Positions 20,320 through 29,825 of a stretch of DNA of 64,000 nucleotides are shown piece by piece. The notes under the pieces were generated by a model. It worked only from the letters and a program-made list of their open reading frames with translations. It was not told the origin of the DNA and made no database searches. A program made the position numbers and the translations under genes. Each line of letters starts with the position of its first letter. Within the stretch, counting starts at the first letter, position 1. Source of the stretch: CAYYKK01 sp046351395 (GTDB lineage Bacteria; Myxococcota_A; Polyangia; Polyangiales; Polyangiaceae); NCBI GenBank assembly GCA_046351395.1, contig JAXLYP010000013.1, positions 208,102-272,101 on the forward strand. The letters are read 5' to 3'.

Positions 20320-22044
20320 ATGGAGTCACGCGTGGTAGCGAAGTCGTCGAGCCGCAGTGCAGATCCACTCATCGGGAAAGTGGTCGCAGGGCGCTATCGC
20401 CTCGAGGCTCGCCTCGGGGAAGGCGGCATGGGCGTGGTCTATCGGGCGCGCCACGTCCTCATCGACCGCGTCGTCGCGTTGAAGCTCATCCGCCCCGACC
20501 TCCGCGGCGAGACCCACCTTCGCGCCTGGATGCTGCGCGAGGCGCGCGCGGCGAACCGCGTCGATCACGCGCACATCATCGACATCCACGACATCGGCGA
20601 GACGGAGGAGGGCGAGCTCTACCTCGTCATGGAGTACCTCATCGGCACGCCCCTCTCGCAGGAGCTCGCGCGCGGCCCCATGCCGTTCGCGCGCGCGATC
20701 GACGTCCTCGAGCAGATGTGCGCCGCGCTCGCGCGCGCGCACGACCTCGGCGTCGTGCACCGCGATCTGAAGAGCGACAACATCCTCCTCACCGCCAAGG
20801 GCGGCCGCAAAGACTTCGTGAAGATCCTCGATTTCGGGCTCGCGGCGATCGCGCGCGACCCGCGCCTCGCGCCGAAGGGCGCGGTGTTCGGGACGCCCGA
20901 GTACATGTCGCCCGAGCAGGCGCGAGGGGAGGAGGCGAGCGCGCAGTCGGATCTCTACGCGCTCGGCATCCTCCTGTTCGAGATGCTGACGGGCCAGCTG
21001 CCCTTCAAGTCGAACGACCGCGAGGCCCTCCTCGAGATGCAGCGGACGATGCCGGCGCCCAAGCCGCGCGCGATCCGCCCGGACGCGAACCCGCAGGGAG
21101 AGGCGATCTCGCTTCGGCTCCTCGAGAAGGATCCGCGCAAGCGCTTCCAGGACGCCCACCACCTCCAGGAGGAGCTGAAGGCGCTCCAGCGGAGCCTGCC
21201 CACGCAGGCGTGGGACATCGACGGTGGGGGCGGCGAACCGGCCGCGCCGCCGCCGCCGCCGCCGCCGCAGACCGCAGGTGTCACGGAGTGGGCGAGCCGC
21301 GCGGCGCTCTTCGGGCGGATGGTGTCGCGCGCGTACCCCGCGGGCGCCGCGCCCGCGGACGTGACGGCGGCGCTCGCGCGCACGTGGGATCTCGCGGCGC
21401 GCGCGAACCACCTCGAGGGCGAGGTCGCGTCGTACACCCGCAAGCTCGACGCGCTCGAGCGCCGCGGACGCGCGCTCCGCGCGGAGATCGGCCGCAAGGT
21501 CGAGGAGCTCGCGCACGAGGAGTCGCGCGTGTTGCGCGAAGCGGCGGCGGACGGCGAGGATGTGGAGAAGGTCCGCTCCGAGCTCGCGGTCGTCGACAAG
21601 AACGCGCTCGTCACGCGGCAGGCGGCGGACGCGGCGCTCCGCACGGGCGGCCCCGTCGACCCGCAGATCTTCGAGCGGTGCGGCGCCGCGCAGGCGACCG
21701 CGAAGGCGAAGCGCGAGCAGTTCGCGCGGTACGAGGCGAAGAAGAACGCGCGCGAGGCGACGGCCCGGGATCTGCGGCGCCAGATCGACGAGCTCCGCGC
21801 CCAGCTCGTGCGCTACGCGGAGGCGCTCGAGGAAGATCTCGCCTCGGGTCGGGAGAAGGTCGCGCAGCGCACGCGCGAGGGCGTGACGTTCGAGAAGACG
21901 TTCAGCGACGCGACCCAGACCCTCCTCTCGCACCTCCGGAACCGCCCCGAGTGCCGCGATCTGATGACGCAGCTCCTGAACGCACAGGGCGAGGCGATGG
22001 GCGAGAAGCCGCAGCCGAACCAGCCGCGCACGAACGAGCTCTGA
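20320..22044 (+). CDS. Soluble Ser/Thr protein kinase with coiled-coil tail
   Basis: 574 residues. Kinase domain about 20-300: GEGGMGVVYRAR, Lys near 54 (VALKLI), HRDLKSDN near 146, ILDFGLAA and EYMSPEQ. A Pro-rich linker (eight Pro in a row after PAA) leads to a long charged helix-forming region (about 350-520: LEGEVASYTRKLDALERRG, DLRRQIDELRAQL) with no membrane segment. This tail differs from the membrane-anchored kinases elsewhere here and probably mediates dimerisation or a scaffold. ATG at 20320 follows GGGAG by 13 bases. Substrates unknown. Confidence 0.93.
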   Translation: MESRVVAKSSSRSADPLIGKVVAGRYRLEARLGEGGMGVVYRARHVLIDRVVALKLIRPDLRGETHLRAWMLREARAANRVDHAHIIDIHDIGETEEGELYLVMEYLIGTPLSQELARGPMPFARAIDVLEQMCAALARAHDLGVVHRDLKSDNILLTAKGGRKDFVKILDFGLAAIARDPRLAPKGAVFGTPEYMSPEQARGEEASAQSDLYALGILLFEMLTGQLPFKSNDREALLEMQRTMPAPKPRAIRPDANPQGEAISLRLLEKDPRKRFQDAHHLQEELKALQRSLPTQAWDIDGGGGEPAAPPPPPPPQTAGVTEWASRAALFGRMVSRAYPAGAAPADVTAALARTWDLAARANHLEGEVASYTRKLDALERRGRALRAEIGRKVEELAHEESRVLREAAADGEDVEKVRSELAVVDKNALVTRQAADAALRTGGPVDPQIFERCGAAQATAKAKREQFARYEAKKNAREATARDLRRQIDELRAQLVRYAEALEEDLASGREKVAQRTREGVTFEKTFSDATQTLLSHLRNRPECRDLMTQLLNAQGEAMGEKPQPNQPRTNEL

Positions 22045-22063
22045 TCGCGAGGTCGCGGAGGGC

Positions 22064-22093
22064 GGTGACGCCGCGCGAGCGCGCGACGTCACC
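22064..22093. terminator. Long hairpin between convergent genes
   Basis: GGTGACG and CGTCACC form the outer arms; CGCGCG and CGCGCG around AG form the inner stem. It sits in the 72-bp gap between a plus-strand kinase and a minus-strand lipoprotein and could terminate both. Confidence 0.55.
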
Positions 22094-22116
22094 CCGCTCG
22101 GCGGCGGTGCCCGACC

Positions 22117-22836
22117 TCAGGGCGGGCACCCCTGGTTCGGGGGCCCGCACTTCGACTCGCCCGTCCCGGGATCGATGTCGCACGCCCCGTTCGGACAATC
22201 CGCGTCTTTGATGCAGTCGCCCGGGTAGACGCAAGCGAAGCCGTCCGGCGCAGGGTGACTGCAGCACGGGTTGTTCCCCACGAGCAGACATTCACCACCC
22301 GGCTTCGCCGTGCAGTCCGCGTCGACGAAGCAGGTCGCGTGGACGCAATGCCGCTTCGGGAGGCCGAACGCGCCGTCGGGGCCGCAGACGGAGTCGGGAT
22401 CGTTCTGCTTGCAGTCCGCGTCGGTCGCACAGTCGTCGACCACGCACCGGTTGAACCCGGGGAACGCGCCGCCGCAGAACTGGAGATCGGGGCCCGCGTA
22501 GCACGCGCCGCCTCCCTTCGCGGCGCAGTCGGCGGTGGAGCAGCACTCGTCCCCGCCGCCGGGCATCTCGCACATCGTGGCCTCGCTCGGCGAAGACACG
22601 CAGATCTTGTGGCTCCCGAAGAGGACGCACGACCCGGCCATGCAGTCCTTGTCGTCGATGCAATCGCCGTGGGTATCCATCCCGGTCGAGGAGCTCGCCA
22701 CCGACGAGCTCGACGAGGTCGACCCCTGCGCGGAGCTCGAAGACGCGCTCCCGCCCGTCGAGGTCGTGGTGGAGGCATCGTCACAGCCCGCCGTCGAGGC
22801 GAGCACCAAGAGAGCACCGAAGACAGCAAGTCGCAT
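22117..22836 (-). CDS. Cys-rich repeat lipoprotein
   Basis: 239 residues. Lipoprotein signal (LVLASTAGCDD), a Ser/Thr/Gly linker of about 35 residues, then at least five repeats of the form C-x-x-D-x-D-C (CIDDKDC, CCSTADC, DCATDADC, CFVDADC, DCIKDADC) each with extra Cys. These look like disulfide-rich surface modules common in large myxobacterial genomes. Function unknown; adhesion or extracellular binding is a guess. Confidence 0.8.
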   Translation of the reverse strand: MRLAVFGALLVLASTAGCDDASTTTSTGGSASSSSAQGSTSSSSSVASSSTGMDTHGDCIDDKDCMAGSCVLFGSHKICVSSPSEATMCEMPGGGDECCSTADCAAKGGGACYAGPDLQFCGGAFPGFNRCVVDDCATDADCKQNDPDSVCGPDGAFGLPKRHCVHATCFVDADCTAKPGGECLLVGNNPCCSHPAPDGFACVYPGDCIKDADCPNGACDIDPGTGESKCGPPNQGCPP

Positions 22837-22946
22837 CCCCCAATCTTCGCACGGCGCGGCCTTGGTGCGGCGTTGGGGATGGCCGGCGCGCGCGGGCTCT
22901 GCGTCCTCCTGGTGGCGACGCCCCGGTTGGCGGAAGATCGGCCCGC

Positions 22947-23345
22947 ATGGTCTACAGCGAAGAGCTCGCGATGCGTGTTCGAGGCGCCCTCGCCGAGCGC
23001 GACGACGTCATCGAGAAGAAGATGTTCGGCGGGCTCTGCTTCATGGTGGCGGGGAGCATGGCGTGCGGCATCGTCGGAGACGACCTGCTCGCGCGCGTGG
23101 GCGACGGGTACGAGGCCGCGCTCGCGCGCCCGCACGCGCGCGTGATGGACTTCACGGGTCGGCCACTGAAGGGGTTCGTGATCGTCGCCGCCGCCGGCGT
23201 CCGCACGACGCCCGCGCTCGCGAGGTGGGTCCGCGAAGGCGTCGCGTTCGCCACGTCCCCCGAACAGATCGAGAAGCAGCGCAAAGCGGCTCAGCGCCCC
23301 AAGCGAAAGCGCGCTTTCCCGAAGAGCGCCGGGCGCTTCAGGTAG
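22947..23345 (+). CDS. TfoX N-terminal domain protein
   Basis: 132 residues. The N-terminal domain shows EKKMFGGLCFMVAGSMACGI and the terminal TTPALARWVREGVAFA segment of the TfoX-N family, then a Lys/Arg-rich tail (KRKRAFPKSAGRF). TfoX in Haemophilus and Vibrio regulates competence, but single-domain relatives are widespread and their role is not established. It is divergent from the Cys-rich lipoprotein (110 bp between). Confidence 0.85.
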   Translation: MVYSEELAMRVRGALAERDDVIEKKMFGGLCFMVAGSMACGIVGDDLLARVGDGYEAALARPHARVMDFTGRPLKGFVIVAAAGVRTTPALARWVREGVAFATSPEQIEKQRKAAQRPKRKRAFPKSAGRFR

Positions 23346-23714
23346 CTCCGACGTCGCTCGAGCCGCCGCGAACGCCTTGCGGTCGTCCTCGCGGAAGTCC
23401 GTGGGGCGGTCCGCGTGAAGCAGACAGTCGCTCCGGGACACTACGCGTCTGGCGAGATAGGCATGACGCGCGTGCGCGTCGTGCTCGCCGTTCAGCCGCC
23501 CGTACCTTGGCGACCGCTGTGCTCCTCGGGCGAGGCCCCGCAGAACCGGCATTCGAAGGGGTTCATTGGATGCGGCTCGCTGTTCCTTGGTCGCGCGTGG
23601 TGTGCGCGCGGCCGAACTGGGGAGTGAGCGTTTGGAACATGGGATCCTCCGGATGCCCCGAGGGGGCGCGCTCGTGCGCATGAACGGGCTTCGCGTGCGC
23701 GCGACGCTCGACAG
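23346..23714. other. Region without an intact gene; short CxxC remnant
   Basis: No long frame with typical codon use. On the minus strand at about 23494-23568 a 24-residue frame MNPFECRFCGASPEEHSG has a zinc-ribbon-like CRFCG and then stops; it looks like the first part of a lost zinc-binding protein, or it is chance. Confidence 0.4.
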
Positions 23715-24083
23715 TCAATGGGGTGAGATGGGGCGCCGACCCTCGTGCAGTGATCGTCGCACCCCCTCGACCAGCACCTCGTCCCGGTCGGCGGTCACCG
23801 CGAGCAGTTGGAAGCGCGACGAGAACCACGCGAAGTCGGTCGCGGTCGCCCAGAGAAGCGCCGCGGGCGCCTCGCGCCTTCGCGAGAGCTCGATCAGGAA
23901 CTGGGCGACGCCGAGCAGCGCCCTGTCGGCGTCCGGCGCAGGCTCCGAAGCCCGCTCCGGGCCGAACGCGCCGCGGCCCCGAGACGCGCCGCGCGTGTGC
24001 GCTTTTGAGCGCGCCCTCCGCGCACTCGCGGCATCGCCGCCGAGCGCTCGGGCGAACTCGGCGCGCCAGGCGCCCGGCAGCAT
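23715..24083 (-). CDS. Small hypothetical protein
   Basis: 122 residues, no signal or membrane segment. The C-terminal half looks like a folded domain (GVAQFLIELSRRREAPAALLW, FQLLAVTADRDEVLVEGV) and third codon positions are nearly all G or C as in real genes here. It lies 42 bp downstream of the YkvA gene on the same strand, so it may belong to that transcript. No family recognised. Confidence 0.5.
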   Translation of the reverse strand: MLPGAWRAEFARALGGDAASARRARSKAHTRGASRGRGAFGPERASEPAPDADRALLGVAQFLIELSRRREAPAALLWATATDFAWFSSRFQLLAVTADRDEVLVEGVRRSLHEGRRPISPH

Positions 24084-24125
24084 CGGGCTCGGGCGGGCGC
24101 GCTCGACGGGAGCGGCGCCCGGTGA

Positions 24126-24668
24126 TCAGGCGGGGAGCTTCGCGCTCAGGAACGACGAGAGCTTCACGATGTTCTTCTCGTCGCGCGCAAAGCTCGGCGC
24201 CTGGTAGCTCGCCGCCCAGCCGCGGACCTCGGTCAGGAAGGCGGCGCGGCTCGCCTCGTCCTCCACGATCTCCTGGGTCGTTCGCCCGCGCGCGGCGCCG
24301 GTCACGAGGTTCTTCGCGTACGCGACGAGGCGGGCGTGCGTGCCCTCGAGGAGCTCCGCGATGATCGCCGTGTCGCCGGCGAGCCGAGTGAGCGCCTCCG
24401 GCGCGCTCGCCGAGCCGAGCTCGTCCACCGCGTGCTTCGCGCCGAGTCGGAGGATGAACGCGTCGTCCAGGAAGCCGAGATCCTCGATGCCGTCCGGGAT
24501 GAGGTCGAGCGACTTGAACAAGTAGTTGAGCGCGCCCGCCACGTGGAGCTTCGCCGGCTTGTCGAGGGCGTCGCCTTCGAGCAGCGCGGCCAGATCCGTC
24601 GCGTCGGTGGCGAGCGACCGCAGCCACTCGGGGAACGTGTCGAGGCAGCGCGTGTAGAGCTCGTTCAT
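24126..24668 (-). CDS. YkvA/DUF1232-type protein
   Basis: 180 residues. The signature NYLFKSLDLIPDGIEDLGFLDD (about 48-69) is the DUF1232 core, here without the long hydrophobic helices of membrane-bound relatives. The C-terminal half has no recognised domain. The family has no established function. ATG at 24668. Confidence 0.8.
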   Translation of the reverse strand: MNELYTRCLDTFPEWLRSLATDATDLAALLEGDALDKPAKLHVAGALNYLFKSLDLIPDGIEDLGFLDDAFILRLGAKHAVDELGSASAPEALTRLAGDTAIIAELLEGTHARLVAYAKNLVTGAARGRTTQEIVEDEASRAAFLTEVRGWAASYQAPSFARDEKNIVKLSSFLSAKLPA

Positions 24669-24735
24669 CGGGCCGGAGCGTACGCGGAAACGAGCAGGGC
24701 GGAAGCCCCAGAACGCATGACGCGGAGGGCGAGAC

Positions 24736-26066
24736 TCAGAGCGCGACGGCGCCGATCACGAGGCCCACGACGAACGCGCCGACGCCGACCGCGATCACCA
24801 CCCAGAGCGGGAAGCCGACGGGCGGGGGCGTGATGAGCTGCACCTGCGGCGACGGCGTCACCGACGTGGGGACACCGGGCGGCCGGACGCCGCTCACGTG
24901 CGTCGTCGGGCCGGTCGGCCCGCCCGGCGGGGGCACGCTGGGCGGGCGCGACGGGTACGCGCCCCCGAGTCGCGCTGCACGTGGATCGAGACCTGCTGCA
25001 CCTGCGCCTGCGCCTGCGCCACTTGCTGGGCGAGCGGACCACCGAGCTGCGTCGCGCCCGGGCCGAACGTCTGCGGGGCGCCCTGGTTCGGATCCGGCGG
25101 CGGATGCTGGCTCGGGCGCAGCGCCTGGGGGCCCGCGCTCGCGGGGATCTGCAGCGCGACCGTGCCCCACTCGCGCCCCTGCGCGCTCGCCGACTTCTGC
25201 CCCTGGCTCGCGGTCACGGTGAGCGCCTGCGACATCTCCGCCGCGCTCTGGAAGCGGCCCGCGGGATCCTTCGAGAGCGCGCGCTGGAAGAACGGGGTCC
25301 ACGCGCCGAGCTGCGGGATGATCTGCGCGACCGGCGTGATGTCCTGCGTGAGCACCGCGGTGAGGCGCGTGAACTCGTTGTCCGCGGGGAACGCCTCGCG
25401 ACCCGTGACCATCTCGTAGAAGATGACGCCGACGCTCCAGAGATCGCTGCGCGGGTCCACGGCCTTCGAGTTCTTGATCTGCTCCGGGCTCATGTACCCC
25501 GGCGTCCCCAGGAGGACACCCGTCTTCGTCTTCGAGCCCATCCCGCCGAGCCCGTCCATCAGCTTCGCGATGCCAAAGTCAAGCACCTTGACGATGTGGG
25601 AGCCGCGGCCGTCCGGGACGAGGAAGAGGTTGTCCGGCTTGAGGTCGCGGTGGATGACCCCGCGCGAGTGCGCGAGCGCGAGGCCCTGGAGGATGCCGTA
25701 GACGATCGGCGCCGCCACCGCCGGCGGGACGGCCTCCTTCGGTCGGCGGAAGCGCGAGAGCGGCATCCCCGTGAGGAGCTCCATCACGAGGTACGGCGTC
25801 CCGTCCTCCGCGCGCGCGGCCTCGTAGATCTGCGCGACGTTCGGGTGCACGAGCATCCGCACCGCCTGCGCCTCCGCGAAGAACCGGTTGATGACCTGCG
25901 CGTCCGCGGCGAACTCGGGGTGCAGGACCTTGATCGCGCGCGCGCCCTGGTTCGTGAGGGACTGGGCCTCGTAGACCGCGCCCATTCCCCCCTCGCCGAT
26001 GAGCCGGCCGAGCCTCCATTGCCGATTGAACACGGCGCCGACGAGCTGCTCCGACTCGCTCACCAT
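24736..26066 (-). CDS. Ser/Thr protein kinase with frameshifted membrane anchor
   Basis: Residues 1-about 367 read cleanly: kinase domain with GEGGMGAVYEAQ, Lys in AIKVL, HRDLKPDN near 138, VLDFGIAK and GYMSPEQ, then a Gln/Pro/Ala-rich linker. At a run of five C (24962-24966, G on the coding strand) the frame ends in an Arg-rich tail stopping at 24894. In the -1-equivalent frame the linker continues (GGAYPSRPPSVPPPGG) to one membrane helix (FPLWVVIAVGVGAFVVGLVIGAVAL) at the extreme C-terminus. One added base gives an intact 443-residue protein of usual kinase-plus-anchor form. As written, the kinase would be soluble. Confidence 0.85.
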
Positions 26067-26148
26067 CCCGGGCTGGACTCTACAGGAGTTCCGTGGTCGG
26101 AGCGGCGGCAGAAACGAGCGGCGCGCCGGCGCCCTTCGGCGGTCGTCC

Positions 26149-28540
26149 TCATGGGGCGGGGACGGCGAGCCGGGGGGAGCGCGCCGCCTCGCCGCTTGCG
26201 CCGGCGCCCGAGAGGAATTCGTACACGAAGAGCGAGCCGATCACGCGCTTCGTGTAGTTCCGCGTCTCCGTGTAGGGCATGTCCTCGACGAACAGGTCGA
26301 GCGCCATGCCCGGCCTGTCCTTCGCCCAGCCCTCGGGCGCGAGCGGGCCCGCGTTGTACGCGGGGATCGCGAGCAGCACGTCCCCCGAGAAGCGGTCGCG
26401 CATCTGCTTCATGAAATGCGCCCCGAGGCGCACGTTCTCCTCCGGGTCGAGGAAATCCGCGTCCCCGTCCGGGAGGCCGAGGCGCTTCGCCCCGCGCTTG
26501 CCCACGATCGGCATGACCTGAGTGAGGCCGAGCGCGCCCGCCTTCGAGACGGCGTTCGGATCGAAGGCGCTCTCCTCGCGCATCACCGCGAAGAGGAACG
26601 GCTCGGGCACGCCGCTCTCGGTGGACGCCTTCTTCACCGCGTCCGCGAACGGCCGCGGATACGCGGCCTCCCAGACCTCGCGCCACGCGCCGGTCGCGAA
26701 CGCGTCCCGGTAGCCCACGGCCTCGTTGCGCCCCGCGCGAGGCTCCGTCTCGCTCGCGCTCCGAAGGAGGAGGTGGCCGAGCGCGGGCGTCGACGTGCGC
26801 GCGAGCAGCAGCGCGCCCGCCGTGGTCGTCTCGGGCGCGGCGCTCCGATCGCCCACACCGAGCGCGTCGAGCGCGACCATCACCATCGGCCCGTCGTCGA
26901 GCGCGGTGAGGAGCTCGGCCGCGCGGAACGGGAGGGCGGCGCGCGTCGCGTCGTCCGGCATCGCGGGTTCGCTGGCGTTCGACGCGCGATCGAGCGCCTT
27001 CGCGCACGCGCCCGCCTCGAGCTCCTCGGAGCGCGCGCACGCCATCGCCGCGTAATAGGAGAGGGGATAGTCCGCGAGGACGCGCGCGTACGCGCCGCGC
27101 GCGCCCGCGTCGTCCCCCGTCTCGGCGAGCGCGCGGCCGCGGAAGTACTCGAAGCGACCGGCGCGGTAGTACATGCGCTCGCGCTCGAGCGCCGCCCCGG
27201 TGGTGAGCGGCGCGATCGCGCCCTTCCAGTCGCCCCGCTTCGCGAGCGTGATGGCGAGGAGGAACGCCCCGTCGCCCGTGAGATCTCCCTTCGGGTAGTC
27301 CGCGACGATCGGCGCGAGCGCCGCCGCGAACGCCGCGTCGTCCTGGTTCTCGAGCGCCGCCTTCGCGCGCTCGATGCGCGCGTCGTCCGTGAGCGAGCTC
27401 GTGGGGAACTGCTCCTCGAGCGCCATGTACCGAGTGATCGCCTTCGGGAGGTTGCCGCCCTTCGCGGCGGCGCGACCCGCGTCGAAGAGGAGGCGCGCGC
27501 CGTCCATCGTCGCGTCCCCCGCGCACGCCGTGATCGCCGTCTCGAACGCGGTCGACGCCTCGCTCGCGCGGCCCACGCCCGCGAGCGCGCGCGCCGGAGG
27601 GCCACCGCGCCGCAGCTCTCGTCCTTCCGCTTCTCGAGCTTCTGCGCGATCGCGAGGGCCTGCTTGCTCCGGCCGGACGCGACGAGGCGCGCGCCCGCTT
27701 CGCGAGCTCCGCGCTCGACGGATCCTCGAACGGCTTGCGGTCCTCGACGCGCATCGTCGAGAGCGCGGAGTCGAGCGTGGACTTCGCGTCCGCCTCGCGG
27801 CTCGCGGGGCCGTCGAGCGTGACCTCGAGCGCGAGCGCGGCCGCCTCCTCCGCGTGCGATCCACCGGGGTGGTCGAGGAGGGCGTGGGCGAGCTCGAGGG
27901 ACGTCGCCGCCCAGGATTTGTCGTGCTGCGCGACGATCTCGCGGTACACGACGAACCCGTCCTCCGCCTTGCCGACGCGCACGAGCGCCTTCGCGCGCAG
28001 CGGATCGGTCTTCGCGCGCGGGACGGCCGCCGCGTCCACCATCGCGAGCGCCGCGAGCTCGGCGTCGAACTCCGAGAGGTCGCGGAGGCGGAGGGCGGCC
28101 GCGTACCACGCGTACGACGCGAGCGGCCCGCCAGCCTTCCCGCTCGCCTCGAACGCGGCCGCGGCCTTCTTCGGGACGCCCGCCGTCGTCCAGGTGAGGC
28201 CCGCGAGGTAGAGGAGGCTCGGGCGATCGGCCTCCGACGCGCCCCCCGCGAGCGCCTCGAGCGCCGTGGCCGCGTCGCTCCACTGCTTCGCGACGACGAG
28301 CTTCTTCACCGAGGCGAGCGCGGCGCCGTCGATGAGCCGCGTGATCTTCGAAGTGTCGTACGGGGGACGCGCCGGCGCAGGCGCGGCGACCGCGCTCGAG
28401 GCGACCTCCGACGCGACCAGCACCGAGGCGCTCGCGGCGGCGGACGTGCTCGGCACGGACGACGATCGGCCCTCGGCGCCGCACCCCGCCACCGCGACGG
28501 CGAACACCGTGCCTCCGATCCACTTCTCCGCCCGAGTCAC
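26149..28540 (-). pseudogene. slt: Soluble lytic transglycosylase (Slt type) lipoprotein, two frameshifts
   Basis: Cleaves the glycan strand of peptidoglycan. GTG at 28540 follows GAGGAGA and starts a lipoprotein signal (FAVAVAGCGAE). A long TPR-like superhelical region follows (LLYLAGLTWTTAGVPKKAAA, ERMYYRAGRFEYFRGRALAE), then a GH23 domain with catalytic Glu in MREESAFDPNAVSKAGALGL and the AIPAYNAGP and YTETRNYTKRV motifs. The frame shifts near 27690-27697 and again near 27594-27601; adding one base at each restores 797 residues. No kinase motif is involved. Either inactive, or two sequencing deletions. Confidence 0.85.
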
Positions 28541-28591
28541 TCGCTCTCCTCGTCGTTCTCCATCGTACGGTCGCCCTCGCCCGTCCATCGG

Positions 28592-28722
28592 GAATCGGCG
28601 GAGGACCGCCGCAGGATCGAGCGCCTTCGGCGCGCTCGGGGAATCGGCGGAGGACCGCCGCAGGATCGAGCGCCTTCGGCGCGCTCGGGGGATCGGCGGA
28701 GGACCGCCGCAGGATCGAGCGC
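28592..28722. repeat. 49-bp tandem repeat, two full and one partial copy
   Basis: Copies at 28592-28640 and 28641-28689 are identical; a third at 28690-28722 matches its first 33 bp except for one base. Each unit carries two hairpins, CGGCGG-AGGA-CCGCCG and GCGCC-TTC-GGCGC. It lies in the 254-bp gap between the divergent transglycosylase and lipoprotein genes. Its 22-bp core reappears in inverse orientation at 35591. Confidence 0.93.
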
Positions 28723-28794
28723 TCGCGAGTACGCGCGGGCGGGCGATGCTCATCCCGACGGCGCGCCCCGTGGGACGAATGGTACAGTCTCGCC

Positions 28795-29781
28795 ATGTCG
28801 CGCCGTCGCATCGCCTTCACCGTCGGGATGAGCCTCGCCATGGGCGTCACCGCGTCTCTGCTCGTCGCCGCGTGCGACGACGGGAGCCCGGACGATCGCT
28901 CGACCGGATCGACCACCTCGAGCGGCTCCACCTCGAGCTCCTCGGTCGGGTCGGCGAGCTCGGGCACGGGCGGTTCGGGGTCGACGTCCGCCTCGAGCAG
29001 CTCCGGCGGGCCGAGCTGCCTCGACGCGGGGCACGCCGCGGGCGACCGGTACCCGGTGGGGGACGACTGCAACTTCTGCGAATGCAACGCGGACGGCACG
29101 ACCACGTGCACGAGCCGCACGTGCCCTTCGCTCACGCCTGGGTGCACGTACGCGGGGATGAACCACGCCTACGCGGAGCACTTCCCGTCGACGGACGCGT
29201 GCAACGACTGCGTCTGCGCGGCGAGCGGCCTCGCGTGCACGCGGCGACCCTGCACCACCGTGGAGGAGGGCGCGATCCTCGTCGAGTCGCTCGACACGCC
29301 CTGCGGATCGGATCCGAACTTCACCGCGAAGGCCGTGCTCGCCGGGCTCCCCGTGAGCGACGTGAGCGCGCCGTTCCCCTACGACAAAACGGATCCCAAG
29401 TACCCAGAGACGCTCCCCGAGACGACGGTCCGCGTGCGCGTCGTCTACGACGGCGGGTTCGCCGTGTGCCGCATCCCCGCGCCGGGCCAAGAGGCGTTCG
29501 ACATCGAGGTGCTCGCCGAGTGGATCACGAAGGACGGCAGCTTCGACGAGGGGTTCCACACGTACCTGCGCCGCAACGCGGGCGGCTTCACGAACGCCTG
29601 GTACCTCGCGATGTCCGCGCCGAAGGGCGGGCTCGACGGCACGTTCGATCCGAACTGCTTCGACGACAACGGCTTCTCCTTCGACGCGACCTTCGACGCG
29701 TCCGGCACCGTGGACGGCAGCGTGTACAAGACGTGCGAGACGGACTTCGGCGTCCACACCGGCAGCTTCCACTACCCTTGA
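28795..29781 (+). CDS. Lipoprotein with VWC-like Cys modules
   Basis: 328 residues. Signal ending SLLVAACDD, a Ser/Thr/Gly linker of about 45 residues, then two modules resembling von Willebrand C or pacifastin domains (DDCNFCECNADG with CTSRTC; ACNDCVCAASG with CTRRPC), followed by a beta-rich domain (TVRVRVVYDGGFAVCRIPAP). The ATG at 28795 has no ribosome site; TACAGT at 28783-28788 could be a -10 element giving a leaderless message. Probably a surface protein of unknown function. Confidence 0.8.
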   Translation: MSRRRIAFTVGMSLAMGVTASLLVAACDDGSPDDRSTGSTTSSGSTSSSSVGSASSGTGGSGSTSASSSSGGPSCLDAGHAAGDRYPVGDDCNFCECNADGTTTCTSRTCPSLTPGCTYAGMNHAYAEHFPSTDACNDCVCAASGLACTRRPCTTVEEGAILVESLDTPCGSDPNFTAKAVLAGLPVSDVSAPFPYDKTDPKYPETLPETTVRVRVVYDGGFAVCRIPAPGQEAFDIEVLAEWITKDGSFDEGFHTYLRRNAGGFTNAWYLAMSAPKGGLDGTFDPNCFDDNGFSFDATFDASGTVDGSVYKTCETDFGVHTGSFHYP

Positions 29782-29825
29782 GCCGCCCCTTGGCGATCGG
29801 TGCCTCCGCGCCCTGAAACGACCGC

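Noticed and set aside
22947..23345. Competence regulator
   Set aside because: Only the TfoX N-terminal domain is present and no competence gene is near, so no role is claimed.
28592..28722. CRISPR array
   Set aside because: The repeats are directly adjacent with no unique spacers and there are no cas genes.
28783..28788. Confident leaderless promoter for the lipoprotein at 28795
   Set aside because: TACAGT fits a -10 element but no -35 is seen, so it is only mentioned within the gene entry.
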